Assembly (NCBI GenBank): GCA_963728825.1
Contig: CAVSLA010000006.1
Location: 186,001 to 250,000 of the forward strand
Direction: 5' to 3'
Length of the DNA stretch: 64,000 nucleotides
From: CAVREM01 sp963728825
GTDB lineage: Bacteria > Acidobacteriota > Vicinamibacteria > Vicinamibacterales > CAVVIG01
Position 1 is the stretch's first letter. Every line of letters starts with the position of its first letter. Made by a program: the position numbers and the translations under genes. Below, in pieces: positions 8,581 through 16,777 of the stretch. The notes beneath the pieces are model-generated. The model was given only the letters and a program-made list of their open reading frames with translations. It did not search any database and was not told where the DNA came from.

Positions 8581-8659
8581 AGTCGTCAGTCATCAGTCTT
8601 CAGTCGACAGTCATTAGTCGATTGCAACTGTTGACTGCTGACTGACGACTGTTGACTGA
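8581..8659. repeat. CAGTC-type low-complexity island
   Basis: The gap between the DUF1684 stop and the SixA-like ATG is filled with variants of a 7-8-nt unit (AGTCATC, AGTCTTC and similar). The left half and right half are inverted copies in part (AGTCGTCAGTC versus GACTGACGACT). It could form a long imperfect hairpin. No promoter was recognised in it. Confidence 0.7.
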
Positions 8660-9116
8660 ATGAAGCTCTCGCTCGTTCACCACGGCGACGCCGTCGGTCC
8701 CAACGTCGATCCTCGTCGACCCCTGTCGGAAGACGGCCGTCTCGCCGTGGAGCGGCTCGCCGCCGCGGCGGCGGGGAACGGTGTGCTGCCGTCGGTGGTC
8801 TGGCACAGCGGCAAGCTGCGGGCGAAGCAGACCGCCGAGATCTTCTGGCGCGCGTGCAACGCCCTGGCCGACTTCTCCGCGGCACGGGATCTCCAGCCTG
8901 AAGATCCGCCCGTCTGGATGCGCGATCGCCTGCGGCACGAGCCGCGCGATCTGCTCCTCGCCGGACACTTTCCCCACCTGCCCGGCTTGCTCCGTCTGCT
9001 CGCCCCGGAAGCCGCCGCTTTTCCACTTCACGGCATCGTCGGTACTCGAGACGAACGATGACGGTGAAACGTGGACAGAGCTGTGGCGGCTCGAACGCGC
9101 CCCGCCCACCCCTTAG
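8660..9116 (+). CDS. SixA-like phosphohistidine phosphatase, frameshifted
   Basis: A small histidine-phosphatase-fold protein resembling SixA, which removes phosphate from histidine phosphotransfer domains. The N-terminus reads MKLSLVHHGDA, where the usual Arg-His-Gly motif has become His-His-Gly. RRPLSEDGR, WHSGKLRAKQTAEI and the second His in LAGHFPHLP fit the family. The frame is broken by an extra G near 9041/9042. As written the protein stops at 9061 (133 residues). In the corrected frame it continues as LETNDDGETWTELWRLE to the TAG at 9116. The stop overlaps the stop of the convergent beta-barrel gene. Confidence 0.75.
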
Positions 9117-9667
9117 CGGATGGTCAACCCGATCGAGGCCCGCCAGAAGTCGACGTTGTCCGTGTCGAGGAAATCGATATCGCCCAAGCCGGCGCGGAAG
9201 TAGCGCAGGTCGCCACGAAGGCCGAGCCGATCGCCGAAGAACACGTAGACGCCGCCACCGGCGTTGATGCCGAAGTCGTTACTCGAGACTTCAAGCTCGA
9301 GGAGATCGGCCTTGGACCTGATCAGGCCGATGCCGCCGGTCACGTAGGGACGGACGCCGAACCCTTGAGAGCCGCCCAATGGAATGCCGACGACAAGGTT
9401 GCCGACCATCGTGAGCACGTTGTTGCTGCCGAACCCGTCCTCCTCGTCGCCGAAGAAGTTCGGCGAGTAGCCGAAGTCGAACTCGCCGCCGATGACACCG
9501 CCAGCCATCCCGGTCACGCTGAAGCCGAAACTGGTGCGGCCCTCGGCAGGCGCGTTCGCGAAGTTGACACCCAGCCACGGGGTGAACAGACCGTCGGCGA
9601 ACGCCGGCGCCGGGATGGCGAACCAGAGCGCGGCGAGCAAAAACGCTAATCTCATTCGGTGTGTCAT
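9113..9667 (-). CDS. Small outer-membrane beta-barrel protein
   Basis: This 184-residue protein has a cleavable signal peptide (FLLAALWFAIPAPAFA) followed by amphipathic beta strands and a C-terminal strand ending in an aromatic/hydrophobic pattern (WRASIGLTIR). This is the OmpA/OmpX-like eight-stranded barrel layout. Its ATG overlaps the decarboxylase stop by four bases (ATGA), so it is the second gene of a two-gene operon. The functional link between a decarboxylase and a barrel is not evident. No ligand can be inferred. Confidence 0.75.
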   Translation of the reverse strand: MTHRMRLAFLLAALWFAIPAPAFADGLFTPWLGVNFANAPAEGRTSFGFSVTGMAGGVIGGEFDFGYSPNFFGDEEDGFGSNNVLTMVGNLVVGIPLGGSQGFGVRPYVTGGIGLIRSKADLLELEVSSNDFGINAGGGVYVFFGDRLGLRGDLRYFRAGLGDIDFLDTDNVDFWRASIGLTIR

Positions 9668-11097
9668 CGTGTTGCAGCTCCTTTGTCCGCGTGATCGACG
9701 ACGAGTTGCCAGGCGCGGCGTATGTCGGCTTCCTGCGTGCGCAGGTGGCCGATGGCCAATCGGATTACGACGACACCGCGCAGCCTGGTGTGTGAAAGAA
9801 ATACGTGCCCTGTCTGGTTAACCGCATCAACGAGCTGTTCGTTCGCCGCATCCAGGTCAGACCCCGAAAGCGCCGTGTTGGCCGGCCTCCAGCGAAAGCA
9901 GACGACCGAAAAGGGCACCGGCGCGACCCGTTCGAAGTCTGGATGGTCATCAACCCATTGCGCAAACAGTCGGGCTAACTGCAAGTGACGGTCCAGGTGC
10001 GTGCGAATGCCACGCGCTCCATACGACCTCAGCACCATCCAGAGCTTGAGCGCGCGAAACCGGCGTCCCAGCTGGATGCCGGTGTCCATCAGGTTGCGCG
10101 CCTCCGGCTCGGTGGTCCGCAGGTAGTCGGGCGTCAACGAGAACGTTTCCCGAACCAGATCCATCCGCCGGCAGAAGAAGGCGCTCAGATCGAACGGCGT
10201 GAACAGCCACTTGTGCGGGTTGATGACGAGCGAGTCGCCGCGCTCCGCTCCGTCGAGCACGTGGGCGTGCGACGGGAGCATCGCCGCGGCGCCGCCATAC
10301 GCCGCGTCGACATGCAGCCAGATCCGTTCCCGTTCACAGATGTCAGCAATCGCCGACACCGGATCGATGCTGGTCGTCGCCGTCGTGCCGACCGTGGCAA
10401 CGACCGCGATAGGCAGGAGGCCCGCCACCCGATCCTGTTGGATTGCCGCCTCGAGCAAATCGCTCCGCATCCGGAACGCCTCGTCGACGGCAACCTTGCG
10501 GAGCGACTGCTCGCCGAGGCCGAGCGCGATGGCCGCCTTGTCGACCGATGAATGCGCTTGTTCCGAACAGTAGACACGAACTCCCGTCAGGTCGGAGCGG
10601 GCGACGAGACCTCGCCGCCGCACCTCCGGGATCGCCGCTTGCCGCGCCGCCGCGAGGCCGTGGAAGGTCGCGACCGACGCCGTGTCGTAGATGACGCCTT
10701 CGAACGTGTCCGGTAATCCGATCAGCCGGCGCAGCCAGGTCATCGTGACGAACTCCAGCTCGGTCGCGGCAGGCGACGTACGCCAGAGCATGGCCTGCTG
10801 GTTGAGCGCCGCAGACAGGAAATCGCCCAGCACGCCCGGCGGGCTCCCGCTGGTCGCGAAGTACGCGAGGAAGCCCGGATGATTCCAGTGAGTCAGACCA
10901 GGTACCAGCACGCGCTGGAAGTCGGCCATGATGGCTTCGAACGGTTCCGGATCTTCCGGTGCATGCGAGGGAAGGGCCGCGGCAATCTCGCCCGGTTTCA
11001 CCCGGGCGAGAACCGGATACCGTTCGGAGTGTTCGAGGTAGTCGGCGATCCACTCGACGAGCTCGTGGGCATGCCGCCGGAACGTCGGGCCGTCCAT
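9664..11097 (-). CDS. Pyridoxal-dependent aromatic amino-acid decarboxylase family
   Basis: This 477-residue group II PLP decarboxylase matches aromatic-L-amino-acid decarboxylases over its whole length. The N-terminal MDGPTFRRHAHELVEWIADY, THWNHPGFLAYFATSGSPP, the cofactor-binding HVDAAYGGAAAMLP and the Schiff-base lysine in INPHKWLFTPFD are all present. It would convert an aromatic amino acid (Tyr, Trp or Phe) to its amine in the cytoplasm; exact substrate unknown. It heads an operon with the beta-barrel gene. No strong ribosome-binding site precedes the ATG. Confidence 0.92.
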   Translation of the reverse strand: MDGPTFRRHAHELVEWIADYLEHSERYPVLARVKPGEIAAALPSHAPEDPEPFEAIMADFQRVLVPGLTHWNHPGFLAYFATSGSPPGVLGDFLSAALNQQAMLWRTSPAATELEFVTMTWLRRLIGLPDTFEGVIYDTASVATFHGLAAARQAAIPEVRRRGLVARSDLTGVRVYCSEQAHSSVDKAAIALGLGEQSLRKVAVDEAFRMRSDLLEAAIQQDRVAGLLPIAVVATVGTTATTSIDPVSAIADICERERIWLHVDAAYGGAAAMLPSHAHVLDGAERGDSLVINPHKWLFTPFDLSAFFCRRMDLVRETFSLTPDYLRTTEPEARNLMDTGIQLGRRFRALKLWMVLRSYGARGIRTHLDRHLQLARLFAQWVDDHPDFERVAPVPFSVVCFRWRPANTALSGSDLDAANEQLVDAVNQTGHVFLSHTRLRGVVVIRLAIGHLRTQEADIRRAWQLVVDHADKGAATR

Positions 11098-11156
11098 CGT
11101 CCGTCAATCGAACAGCGCTCGACCGAAGTGCGGTCGCCGCGAGCTCTGGAATCGAC

Positions 11157-11681
11157 CTACTTGCGCGTGCTCACGTAGTTGGTGGCGAACTGCTTGAGTG
11201 GTGCGCTCGACAGCCCCAGCGCCTCGGCTTCCTTCATGGCGCGATCGCTGTCCCATCGATCGATCTGCACCCGCTTGATGAACCACATCGCGGCGGCGCG
11301 ATTGGCGCTGGCGCAATGGATATACGCAGGCTGATTGCCCGGCTGCTTGATCGCTTCGAGGAAACGATCGGCGACGGCCGGATCAGGTGCTGCGGCATCG
11401 AACGGGATGTGGATGTAGTTCAACCCGGCCGCCTTCGCCGCGGCCTGCGCCTGGGGCACGTTGGCGCCCGGCTCGGACGCCTGGCGCAGGTTGATCATCG
11501 ACACGAATCCCATCTTCTTCACGTTGGGGATGGCTTCTACTTCGGTGGCGCCCGCACACGCGACGGTCGTCTCGAGACGGCTGAGGTTGCGAATGCCGGC
11601 GACCTCTTCCTTCGTGACCTGCTGTGCGGCGAGCACACCCACGGAGGCGACGACGAACGCGGCGATGAGATGGCTACGCAT
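11157..11681 (-). CDS. Secreted DUF442/tyrosine-phosphatase-like protein
   Basis: This 174-residue protein has a signal peptide ending near VLAAQQ and a small phosphatase-fold domain. The active-site loop reads IHCASANRAA, a Cys-X4-Arg pattern like DUF442 (beta-lactamase hydrolase-like) proteins and related dual-specificity phosphatases, with an upstream SMINLR strand and a likely general acid in the FDAAAPDP stretch. Role inferred as a periplasmic phosphatase or sulfur/persulfide handling protein. A GAGGG site precedes the ATG and TATGAT about 28 bp upstream may be the -10 box. Confidence 0.75.
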   Translation of the reverse strand: MRSHLIAAFVVASVGVLAAQQVTKEEVAGIRNLSRLETTVACAGATEVEAIPNVKKMGFVSMINLRQASEPGANVPQAQAAAKAAGLNYIHIPFDAAAPDPAVADRFLEAIKQPGNQPAYIHCASANRAAAMWFIKRVQIDRWDSDRAMKEAEALGLSSAPLKQFATNYVSTRK

Positions 11682-11758
11682 GAAGAACCCTCTCTTTCAA
11701 GAGCCCTATCATATCGTCCTGCCGCGAAACCGGTGTGACGTTCGAGGTGAGGGCGTTC

Positions 11759-12772
11759 TTAACGCTCGACGGTGATGGCGACGGGAGACAGAATCCGTGC
11801 GGTCACTTCCGTGCCCGACGGGAACGTCGCGGCTTTCGGGTCGCTCGCCATGACCGCCGCGGTCCCGCCGCCGGCACCCGCGGTCGCCCCGACCGCCGCG
11901 CCCTTGGCGCCGCCGATGATCGCGCCGAGAATCGCGCCGGCGACTGCGCCGCCGCCGATTTTTGCCGCGCTCGAATTCCCCGGCGCATCGCCGGACCGAA
12001 AGATGGTTTCCGAAGTGATCGGCAGCCTGGTGCCGTCGGCGAGCACGAGCGTATGGAAGCGGATGCCGAGTCGTGACCGCTCCTTGAACTTGCCGCCGCG
12101 CTCGACCAGCATCACCGAGCCCAGTGCGCGCGCTCCCGCCGGAATCGCCACATCATTTCCGACCCGCACGTCGCGGACCACGCGCGCTTCGACACGGTCT
12201 TCGACGGTCGCGCGATCGCTGGAGATGGCGCCGTCGAGCTGAAGACCGATTACCGAATTCGAACTGACCACCAGCTCTTCAAAGACCTTTTCGGGCGCGC
12301 GCGGCGGCTCGGGCAGTCGCGCCGCTTCCGCGGCGCTGGCCTCGACGATCGGTTGGGCGGCCGGCGGTTCAGGCGAAGGTTGCGGTGGTGTCGAATCCGC
12401 CGGCGCGCTGATTGGCCATGCGGATTGTGGCGCCTGCGTATTTCGAGCCTGGGGAGGTTCGGCGCGACGAGCAGGGCGTGCCGGTGCGCTGCGTGGAGGC
12501 GCCGCGGCGGGCCGCTCCTGAACGACCGGTTTCCGCGTGTCGACCGGTGGCGACGGGGCTGGCCGATCGACGGGCTTCGAATCGGCGATTACGGCTTCTG
12601 TTTCAGTAACAGCCGGCGCCGCCGGAGAGGGGGCGGCGGCTAGTTCGGCTGTCGAGGCAGCGGCCGCCGGTTCGACGGCGGCGTTGTGACGCGCTGCCAA
12701 ATATCCGCCTCCGGCTGCCGCCGCGACACAGGTAATGCCGAGCACCGCCAGAGCGAATCGATTGGGGATCAT
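11759..12772 (-). CDS. Membrane-anchored proline-rich protein with glycine-zipper C-terminus
   Basis: A 337-residue protein in three parts. Residues 8-27 form a signal anchor (LAVLGITCVAAAAGGGYLAA). Residues about 30-165 are an Ala/Pro-rich spacer likely to be disordered. The C-terminal domain has conserved strands (NSVIGLQLDGAISSDRATVE, RALGSVMLVERGGKF) and a glycine-zipper stretch (GGGAVAGAILGAIIGGAKGA). Proteins of this design span the periplasm in Acidobacteriota; function unknown. The ATG is preceded by AAGGAG. The 173-bp gap upstream is AT-rich around 12840-12880 and probably holds promoters for both directions. Confidence 0.7.
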   Translation of the reverse strand: MIPNRFALAVLGITCVAAAAGGGYLAARHNAAVEPAAAASTAELAAAPSPAAPAVTETEAVIADSKPVDRPAPSPPVDTRKPVVQERPAAAPPRSAPARPARRAEPPQARNTQAPQSAWPISAPADSTPPQPSPEPPAAQPIVEASAAEAARLPEPPRAPEKVFEELVVSSNSVIGLQLDGAISSDRATVEDRVEARVVRDVRVGNDVAIPAGARALGSVMLVERGGKFKERSRLGIRFHTLVLADGTRLPITSETIFRSGDAPGNSSAAKIGGGAVAGAILGAIIGGAKGAAVGATAGAGGGTAAVMASDPKAATFPSGTEVTARILSPVAITVER

Positions 12773-12933
12773 GAAAGCTGATACTCCTTGCTTCGGTGTC
12801 GACTAACGCAAGGCCCGTACCCGTCAATTTCGGCGACTCCTCAACTCAAGTTATTGATAAATAGACACTTATCGGATCGTCACTGAACAGCCTGACTGTC
12901 CCCTGTTCGCGACCCTGTCCTTGAGGGAGAGCA

Positions 12934-12939
12934 TACAAT
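12934..12939 (+). promoter_or_regulatory. Probable -10 box (TACAAT) of the M14 gene
   Basis: TACAAT ends 6 nt before the ATG at 12946. Transcription would start at or next to the A of the start codon, giving a leaderless mRNA; no ribosome-binding site is present. No -35 match at normal spacing was seen. Confidence 0.5.
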
Positions 12940-12945
12940 CCGCCT

Positions 12946-15831
12946 ATGCCGATCCGGCTTGCCATCGCAGGAATCCTGGCTTCGAGCCTCGTGCTGGCCG
13001 CGCAGACCGGTCAGAACACCGACGAAAAGTACACGCAGCTTATCAAACAGCACCTGCAGGATCCGCGGATCACGACCGAGCTGGTCGATCATCTGCCGGC
13101 GTCGGAGACCGTGCCTTCGCCGCTCGAGTTTTTTGGCCGGGCCGTCGGCACCCCAGGCGAGCTGACCTACGCGAAAGACATCCATCGCTATTACCAGGCG
13201 CTCGCGAATGCCTCACCCCGAGCGAGATTCTGGACGATCGGCACAACCGAGGAAGGCCGCGATATCGTCGTCCTCGCGATCGCCGATGATGCGACGATGG
13301 CCACGCTCGAGGCGCAACGCGCGACGCTCGACGCGCTGACCGATCCGCGGCGCACCAGTGAAACGGCGGCGCAGAAGCTGCTCGATACCGGAAAACCAAT
13401 CTACTACCTGGTGAGCGGCATGCATTCGCCCGAGAACGGCGGGCCGGAAATGCTGATCGAGCTCGCCTTCAGGCTGATCGTCGAAGAAACGCCGTTCATC
13501 CAGAACATCCGGCGCAATGTCATCACGCTGATTACGCCGGTCCTCGAGGTCGACGGCCGCGAGAAACAGGTCGACACCTACTATTTCAACAAGAAGCGCG
13601 CGCCTGGTGAGGCGCGCCTGCCGTTGATGTACTGGGGCAAGTACGTTCAGCACGACAACAATCGAGACGGGATGGGGCAGTTGCTCGAGCTGACCCGCGC
13701 CATCACGCGACTGACGCTCACCTGGCATCCCACCATCCTCCACGATCTGCACGAGGCGCAGACCTACTTGTACTCGTCCACGGGTACCGGTCCGTACAAC
13801 GACGCGCTCGATCCGATCACGGTGAGCGAATGGTGGATGCTGGCGCAGAACGACGTGCTCGAGATGACCAAGCGCGGCGTCCCCGGCGTCTGGACCTATG
13901 GGTTCTACGACGGCTGGGTGCCGAACTACATGATCTTCATCGCGCACAGCCACAACGCCGTCGGCAGGTTCTACGAGGTTCAGGGCTACGGCCCGGACCC
14001 ATATGACGTGCGCCCCGGTGCCGGCCAGTTGAGCAAGGAATGGTTTCGCCCGAACCCGCCGCTGCCGTTCATCCGTTGGGGCCCGCGCAACAACACCAAT
14101 ATCCAGCAGTCGGCGGTGTTGTTCTCGCTGCAGCACGTCGCGCAGAACCGCCGGATGTATCTCGAGAATTACTGGCTGAAGAACAAGCGGGCGGTCGAGG
14201 AGGGCGTGAAGGGGCCGGTGCACGGCTGGGTGATTCCGGCGCGCCAGCGCCGCAAGGCCGATGTGGCAATCGCCATCAACGACCTCCGGCATCAAGGGCT
14301 CGAAATCTCCCGTGCGACCGCGGCGTTCAAGCTGGGGGGCGTGGCGGTCCAGGAAGGGGATTTCGTCGTTCGCGGCGATCAGCCGTTCCGCACGCTTGCG
14401 GAAATGTACTTTTCGATTCAGAACTACGCGCCCCAGAATCCCGCGCCGTACGACGATACCGGCTGGACGTTCCAATTGATGCGTGACATCCGGATCACTC
14501 CCGTGACAGACAAGGCGCTCCTCGAGCAGAAGATGACGCTCATCTCTGCCGAGGTGAAGGCGCCCGGCGGTGTCAGCGGCGCCGGCCCGGTGGTGGTCGT
14601 CGAACACACGGCGGATACCAATCTCGTCGCATTCAGATTTCGGCACAGCGGCGTCCGGATGCTCGCGGCTGAGGAGGACTTCGATCTGGCGGGGCGGAGA
14701 TTTCGTGCCGGCTCCATCGTCATCCCGGAGGCGGACCGAACCAGCCTGGAGCGTTCGCTGGGCGAGCTCGGTTTGTCCGCGTGGGCCGTGCGCACCGCTC
14801 CGAAGGTCAGGACCCACGAGCTCGACGTCCCGCGAATCGGCTACGTGCACAGTTGGACCAGGACCCAGGACGAAGGGTGGTGGCGGGCCGCCCTCGACAG
14901 ATATGGAGTGCCGTACACCTACTTCGCCGACCAGAAGCTGCGGGAAGGCAACCTGCGCGCGAAGTACGACGTCATCCTCTTCCCTCACGTCGGTGGATCG
15001 GCGGTGGCGCAGGTAAACGGGATGGCGCAGACCGGCAAATCGCCGCTGCCGTACCGGAAAACCGACGACACTCCCAATCTCGGGTATCTGGACTCGAGCG
15101 ATGACATCCGCGGCGGGATGGGACTCGAAGGGCTGGCCGAGCTCGCCCGGTTCGTCCGCGAGGGGGGCACGCTCATCACCGAAGGCTCGACCGCGACGAT
15201 CTTTCCGGAGTACGGCCTGACCAGCGACGTCACGGTCGAGCAGCCGGCGCAGCTGTTCGTGCGCGGCTCGATCGTCAGGGGCCGCCTGGCGGATCGATTC
15301 AGTCCGATCGTCTATGGGTACGAGGGCTCGGAGTTACCGGTCTATTTCAGTCAGGCTCCGGTCTTGAATGCAGGCGGGACCGCGGCCGCCGGCCGTGGCG
15401 CGGCGCCGCCGCAGAATCCCAACGTCGGGCTCGGCCAGATCGTGACGCCGAACGTTGCCCCGCCGCAGATCTCGCCATTCGAGGCAGAAGCCGCAGCGCG
15501 GCGCGAGGAGGAGCGCGATGCTCGTCCCCGGCCGGAAGATGCCGCCGAGCTTCGCGACCGCGGCCAGGGTGGTAGTTCCAACGCCCGCGAATCGCAGCGG
15601 CCGCGCGTCGTGATCCAGTTCGGCGCCGAGCCGCGCGAGCTGCTGTTGTCCGGCAGTTTGGCGAACGGTCAGTTCCTGGTGAACCGCGCTGCGGTCGTCG
15701 ACGCCCGACTGGGTGCCGGGCACGTTGTCATGTTTGCGATCCGCCCGTTCTGGCGGTGGCAGACGCACGGCACCTACACGCTCGGCTTCAACGCAATCAT
15801 GAACTGGAACGATCTCGACGCCGGCCGATGA
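12946..15831 (+). CDS. M14 family zinc carboxypeptidase, large secreted form
   Basis: This 961-residue secreted protein has a signal peptide (IRLAIAGILASSLVLAAQ) and an M14 zinc carboxypeptidase domain in its first 400 residues. The zinc motif His-x-x-Glu is in SGMHSPENGGPEM, and a later His lies in HDLHEAQTYLY. The remainder holds a glutamine-amidotransferase-like domain (VILFPHVGG, FVREGGTLITEGS, near 690-770) and a Pro/Ala/Arg-rich low-complexity stretch (about 820-890), then a conserved C-terminal domain. It probably degrades peptides outside the cytoplasm. A second, shorter relative lies at 49840-52446. Start chosen from the signal peptide and the adjacent -10 box. Confidence 0.88.
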   Translation: MPIRLAIAGILASSLVLAAQTGQNTDEKYTQLIKQHLQDPRITTELVDHLPASETVPSPLEFFGRAVGTPGELTYAKDIHRYYQALANASPRARFWTIGTTEEGRDIVVLAIADDATMATLEAQRATLDALTDPRRTSETAAQKLLDTGKPIYYLVSGMHSPENGGPEMLIELAFRLIVEETPFIQNIRRNVITLITPVLEVDGREKQVDTYYFNKKRAPGEARLPLMYWGKYVQHDNNRDGMGQLLELTRAITRLTLTWHPTILHDLHEAQTYLYSSTGTGPYNDALDPITVSEWWMLAQNDVLEMTKRGVPGVWTYGFYDGWVPNYMIFIAHSHNAVGRFYEVQGYGPDPYDVRPGAGQLSKEWFRPNPPLPFIRWGPRNNTNIQQSAVLFSLQHVAQNRRMYLENYWLKNKRAVEEGVKGPVHGWVIPARQRRKADVAIAINDLRHQGLEISRATAAFKLGGVAVQEGDFVVRGDQPFRTLAEMYFSIQNYAPQNPAPYDDTGWTFQLMRDIRITPVTDKALLEQKMTLISAEVKAPGGVSGAGPVVVVEHTADTNLVAFRFRHSGVRMLAAEEDFDLAGRRFRAGSIVIPEADRTSLERSLGELGLSAWAVRTAPKVRTHELDVPRIGYVHSWTRTQDEGWWRAALDRYGVPYTYFADQKLREGNLRAKYDVILFPHVGGSAVAQVNGMAQTGKSPLPYRKTDDTPNLGYLDSSDDIRGGMGLEGLAELARFVREGGTLITEGSTATIFPEYGLTSDVTVEQPAQLFVRGSIVRGRLADRFSPIVYGYEGSELPVYFSQAPVLNAGGTAAAGRGAAPPQNPNVGLGQIVTPNVAPPQISPFEAEAAARREEERDARPRPEDAAELRDRGQGGSSNARESQRPRVVIQFGAEPRELLLSGSLANGQFLVNRAAVVDARLGAGHVVMFAIRPFWRWQTHGTYTLGFNAIMNWNDLDAGR

Positions 15832-15853
15832 TTCGACCTCCGACCGCCTGTAG

Positions 15854-15875
15854 GCCGGGTCTTTTCAGACCCGGC
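15854..15875. terminator. Hairpin between convergent genes
   Basis: GCCGGGTCT and AGACCCGGC form a perfect 9-bp stem with a TTTC loop. It sits between the M14 stop (15831) and the convergent outer-membrane protein stop (15925). There is no long T-run, so it may work as a bidirectional, Rho-assisted terminator or be a short REP unit. Confidence 0.6.
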
Positions 15876-15896
15876 GTCAGATCCGCTATCCGCAGA

Positions 15897-15914
15897 GGCG
15901 GGTCCACACCCGCC
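15897..15914. terminator. Second hairpin between convergent genes
   Basis: GGCGGGT-ccac-ACCCGCC gives a perfect 7-bp stem with a 4-nt loop, 21 bp beyond the first hairpin and 10 bp from the stop codon of the minus-strand gene. Likely terminates that gene's transcript. Confidence 0.5.
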
Positions 15915-15924
15915 AGCCCCACTT

Positions 15925-16773
15925 TCAGAAGCTGCGCGTGAAATTGATCATCGGCACGAGATAGCCGCCGCCGTACAGCGGGACGGCGAGGGCCAGTTCG
16001 GTCGAGAACCGTTCACGAAGGATGCGCGCCCCGCCGCTGACAAACCCGTCGCGCGGACCAAACAGCCAGCTTTCGGTGAACCATTTGACCCGTCCGGTTT
16101 CGCGCAACTCGCCGCCGAGCATCAACAGCGGCCGGCGCTCGTTGCCGCTGAACGCGTAACCGAGCGCCAGAGTCATCGCGTTGTCCGCCGATCCGAGCGT
16201 CGTCACGCCGTAGACGAGACCGGTCGGTCCGCTGTCGTCGACGTTCAGGAGGTGAATCGTTCCCGCGGCCACCTGAACCTTCTCACGGCCAAGCAGCTGG
16301 ATCTTGGGCGTCACGAGGATCGGGTAGTACTCGCCGAACATCATCAGCGGCGTGACGGTGCCAATCGACACACGATCGGTGAGCCCCACCTGTATCGACG
16401 GCACGGCGAACTGGTGAAAGGTCACGTAGCCTTCGCCGCGGCGCAGGCTTCGAGCGGTCGGGCCGATCATCAGCCGCGAGGTGTGAGGATCCTTGAAGCG
16501 GAATTCACCGTTGATGACGCGTCCCTCGACCAGCCGCAGCTCGACGAGCTGGGCATTGTCGACGATGATGAGCACGCCGGCGATCGTCCTGAAGTCGACC
16601 GAGTCGTCGTCGACGGCTTCAACCCTTCCATACAGCTGCGAACCGTCACTCATTCGCAGACGCTGGATCGCTTCAGCAGGCGGCACGTGGACGTCGATCG
16701 ACCGGTGGTCCTGGGCAGCGACGCTCGACACCGCCACGAGGCAAAAGACCAGCGCCATTAGTACGCGACACAT
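15925..16773 (-). CDS. Probable outer-membrane protein of unknown function
   Basis: The 282-residue product begins with a signal peptide (MCRVLMALVFCLVAVSSVAA). This start was chosen over an upstream in-frame one because it follows an AAGGAG site and begins the signal sequence. An N-terminal soluble domain of about 100 residues (MSDGSQLYGRVEAVDDDSV) resembles small beta domains that read a modification state. It is followed by strands typical of a membrane barrel (GEGYVTFHQFAVPSIQVGLTD to LVPMINFTRSF with a terminal Phe). It starts 4 bp after the lgt stop codon and is the last gene of the TetR-lgt operon. Confidence 0.7.
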   Translation of the reverse strand: MCRVLMALVFCLVAVSSVAAQDHRSIDVHVPPAEAIQRLRMSDGSQLYGRVEAVDDDSVDFRTIAGVLIIVDNAQLVELRLVEGRVINGEFRFKDPHTSRLMIGPTARSLRRGEGYVTFHQFAVPSIQVGLTDRVSIGTVTPLMMFGEYYPILVTPKIQLLGREKVQVAAGTIHLLNVDDSGPTGLVYGVTTLGSADNAMTLALGYAFSGNERRPLLMLGGELRETGRVKWFTESWLFGPRDGFVSGGARILRERFSTELALAVPLYGGGYLVPMINFTRSF

Positions 16774-16777
16774 GGTG

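Noticed and set aside
13213..14988. 591-codon frame antisense to the first M14 peptidase
   Set aside because: Mirror frame of a clear secreted peptidase.
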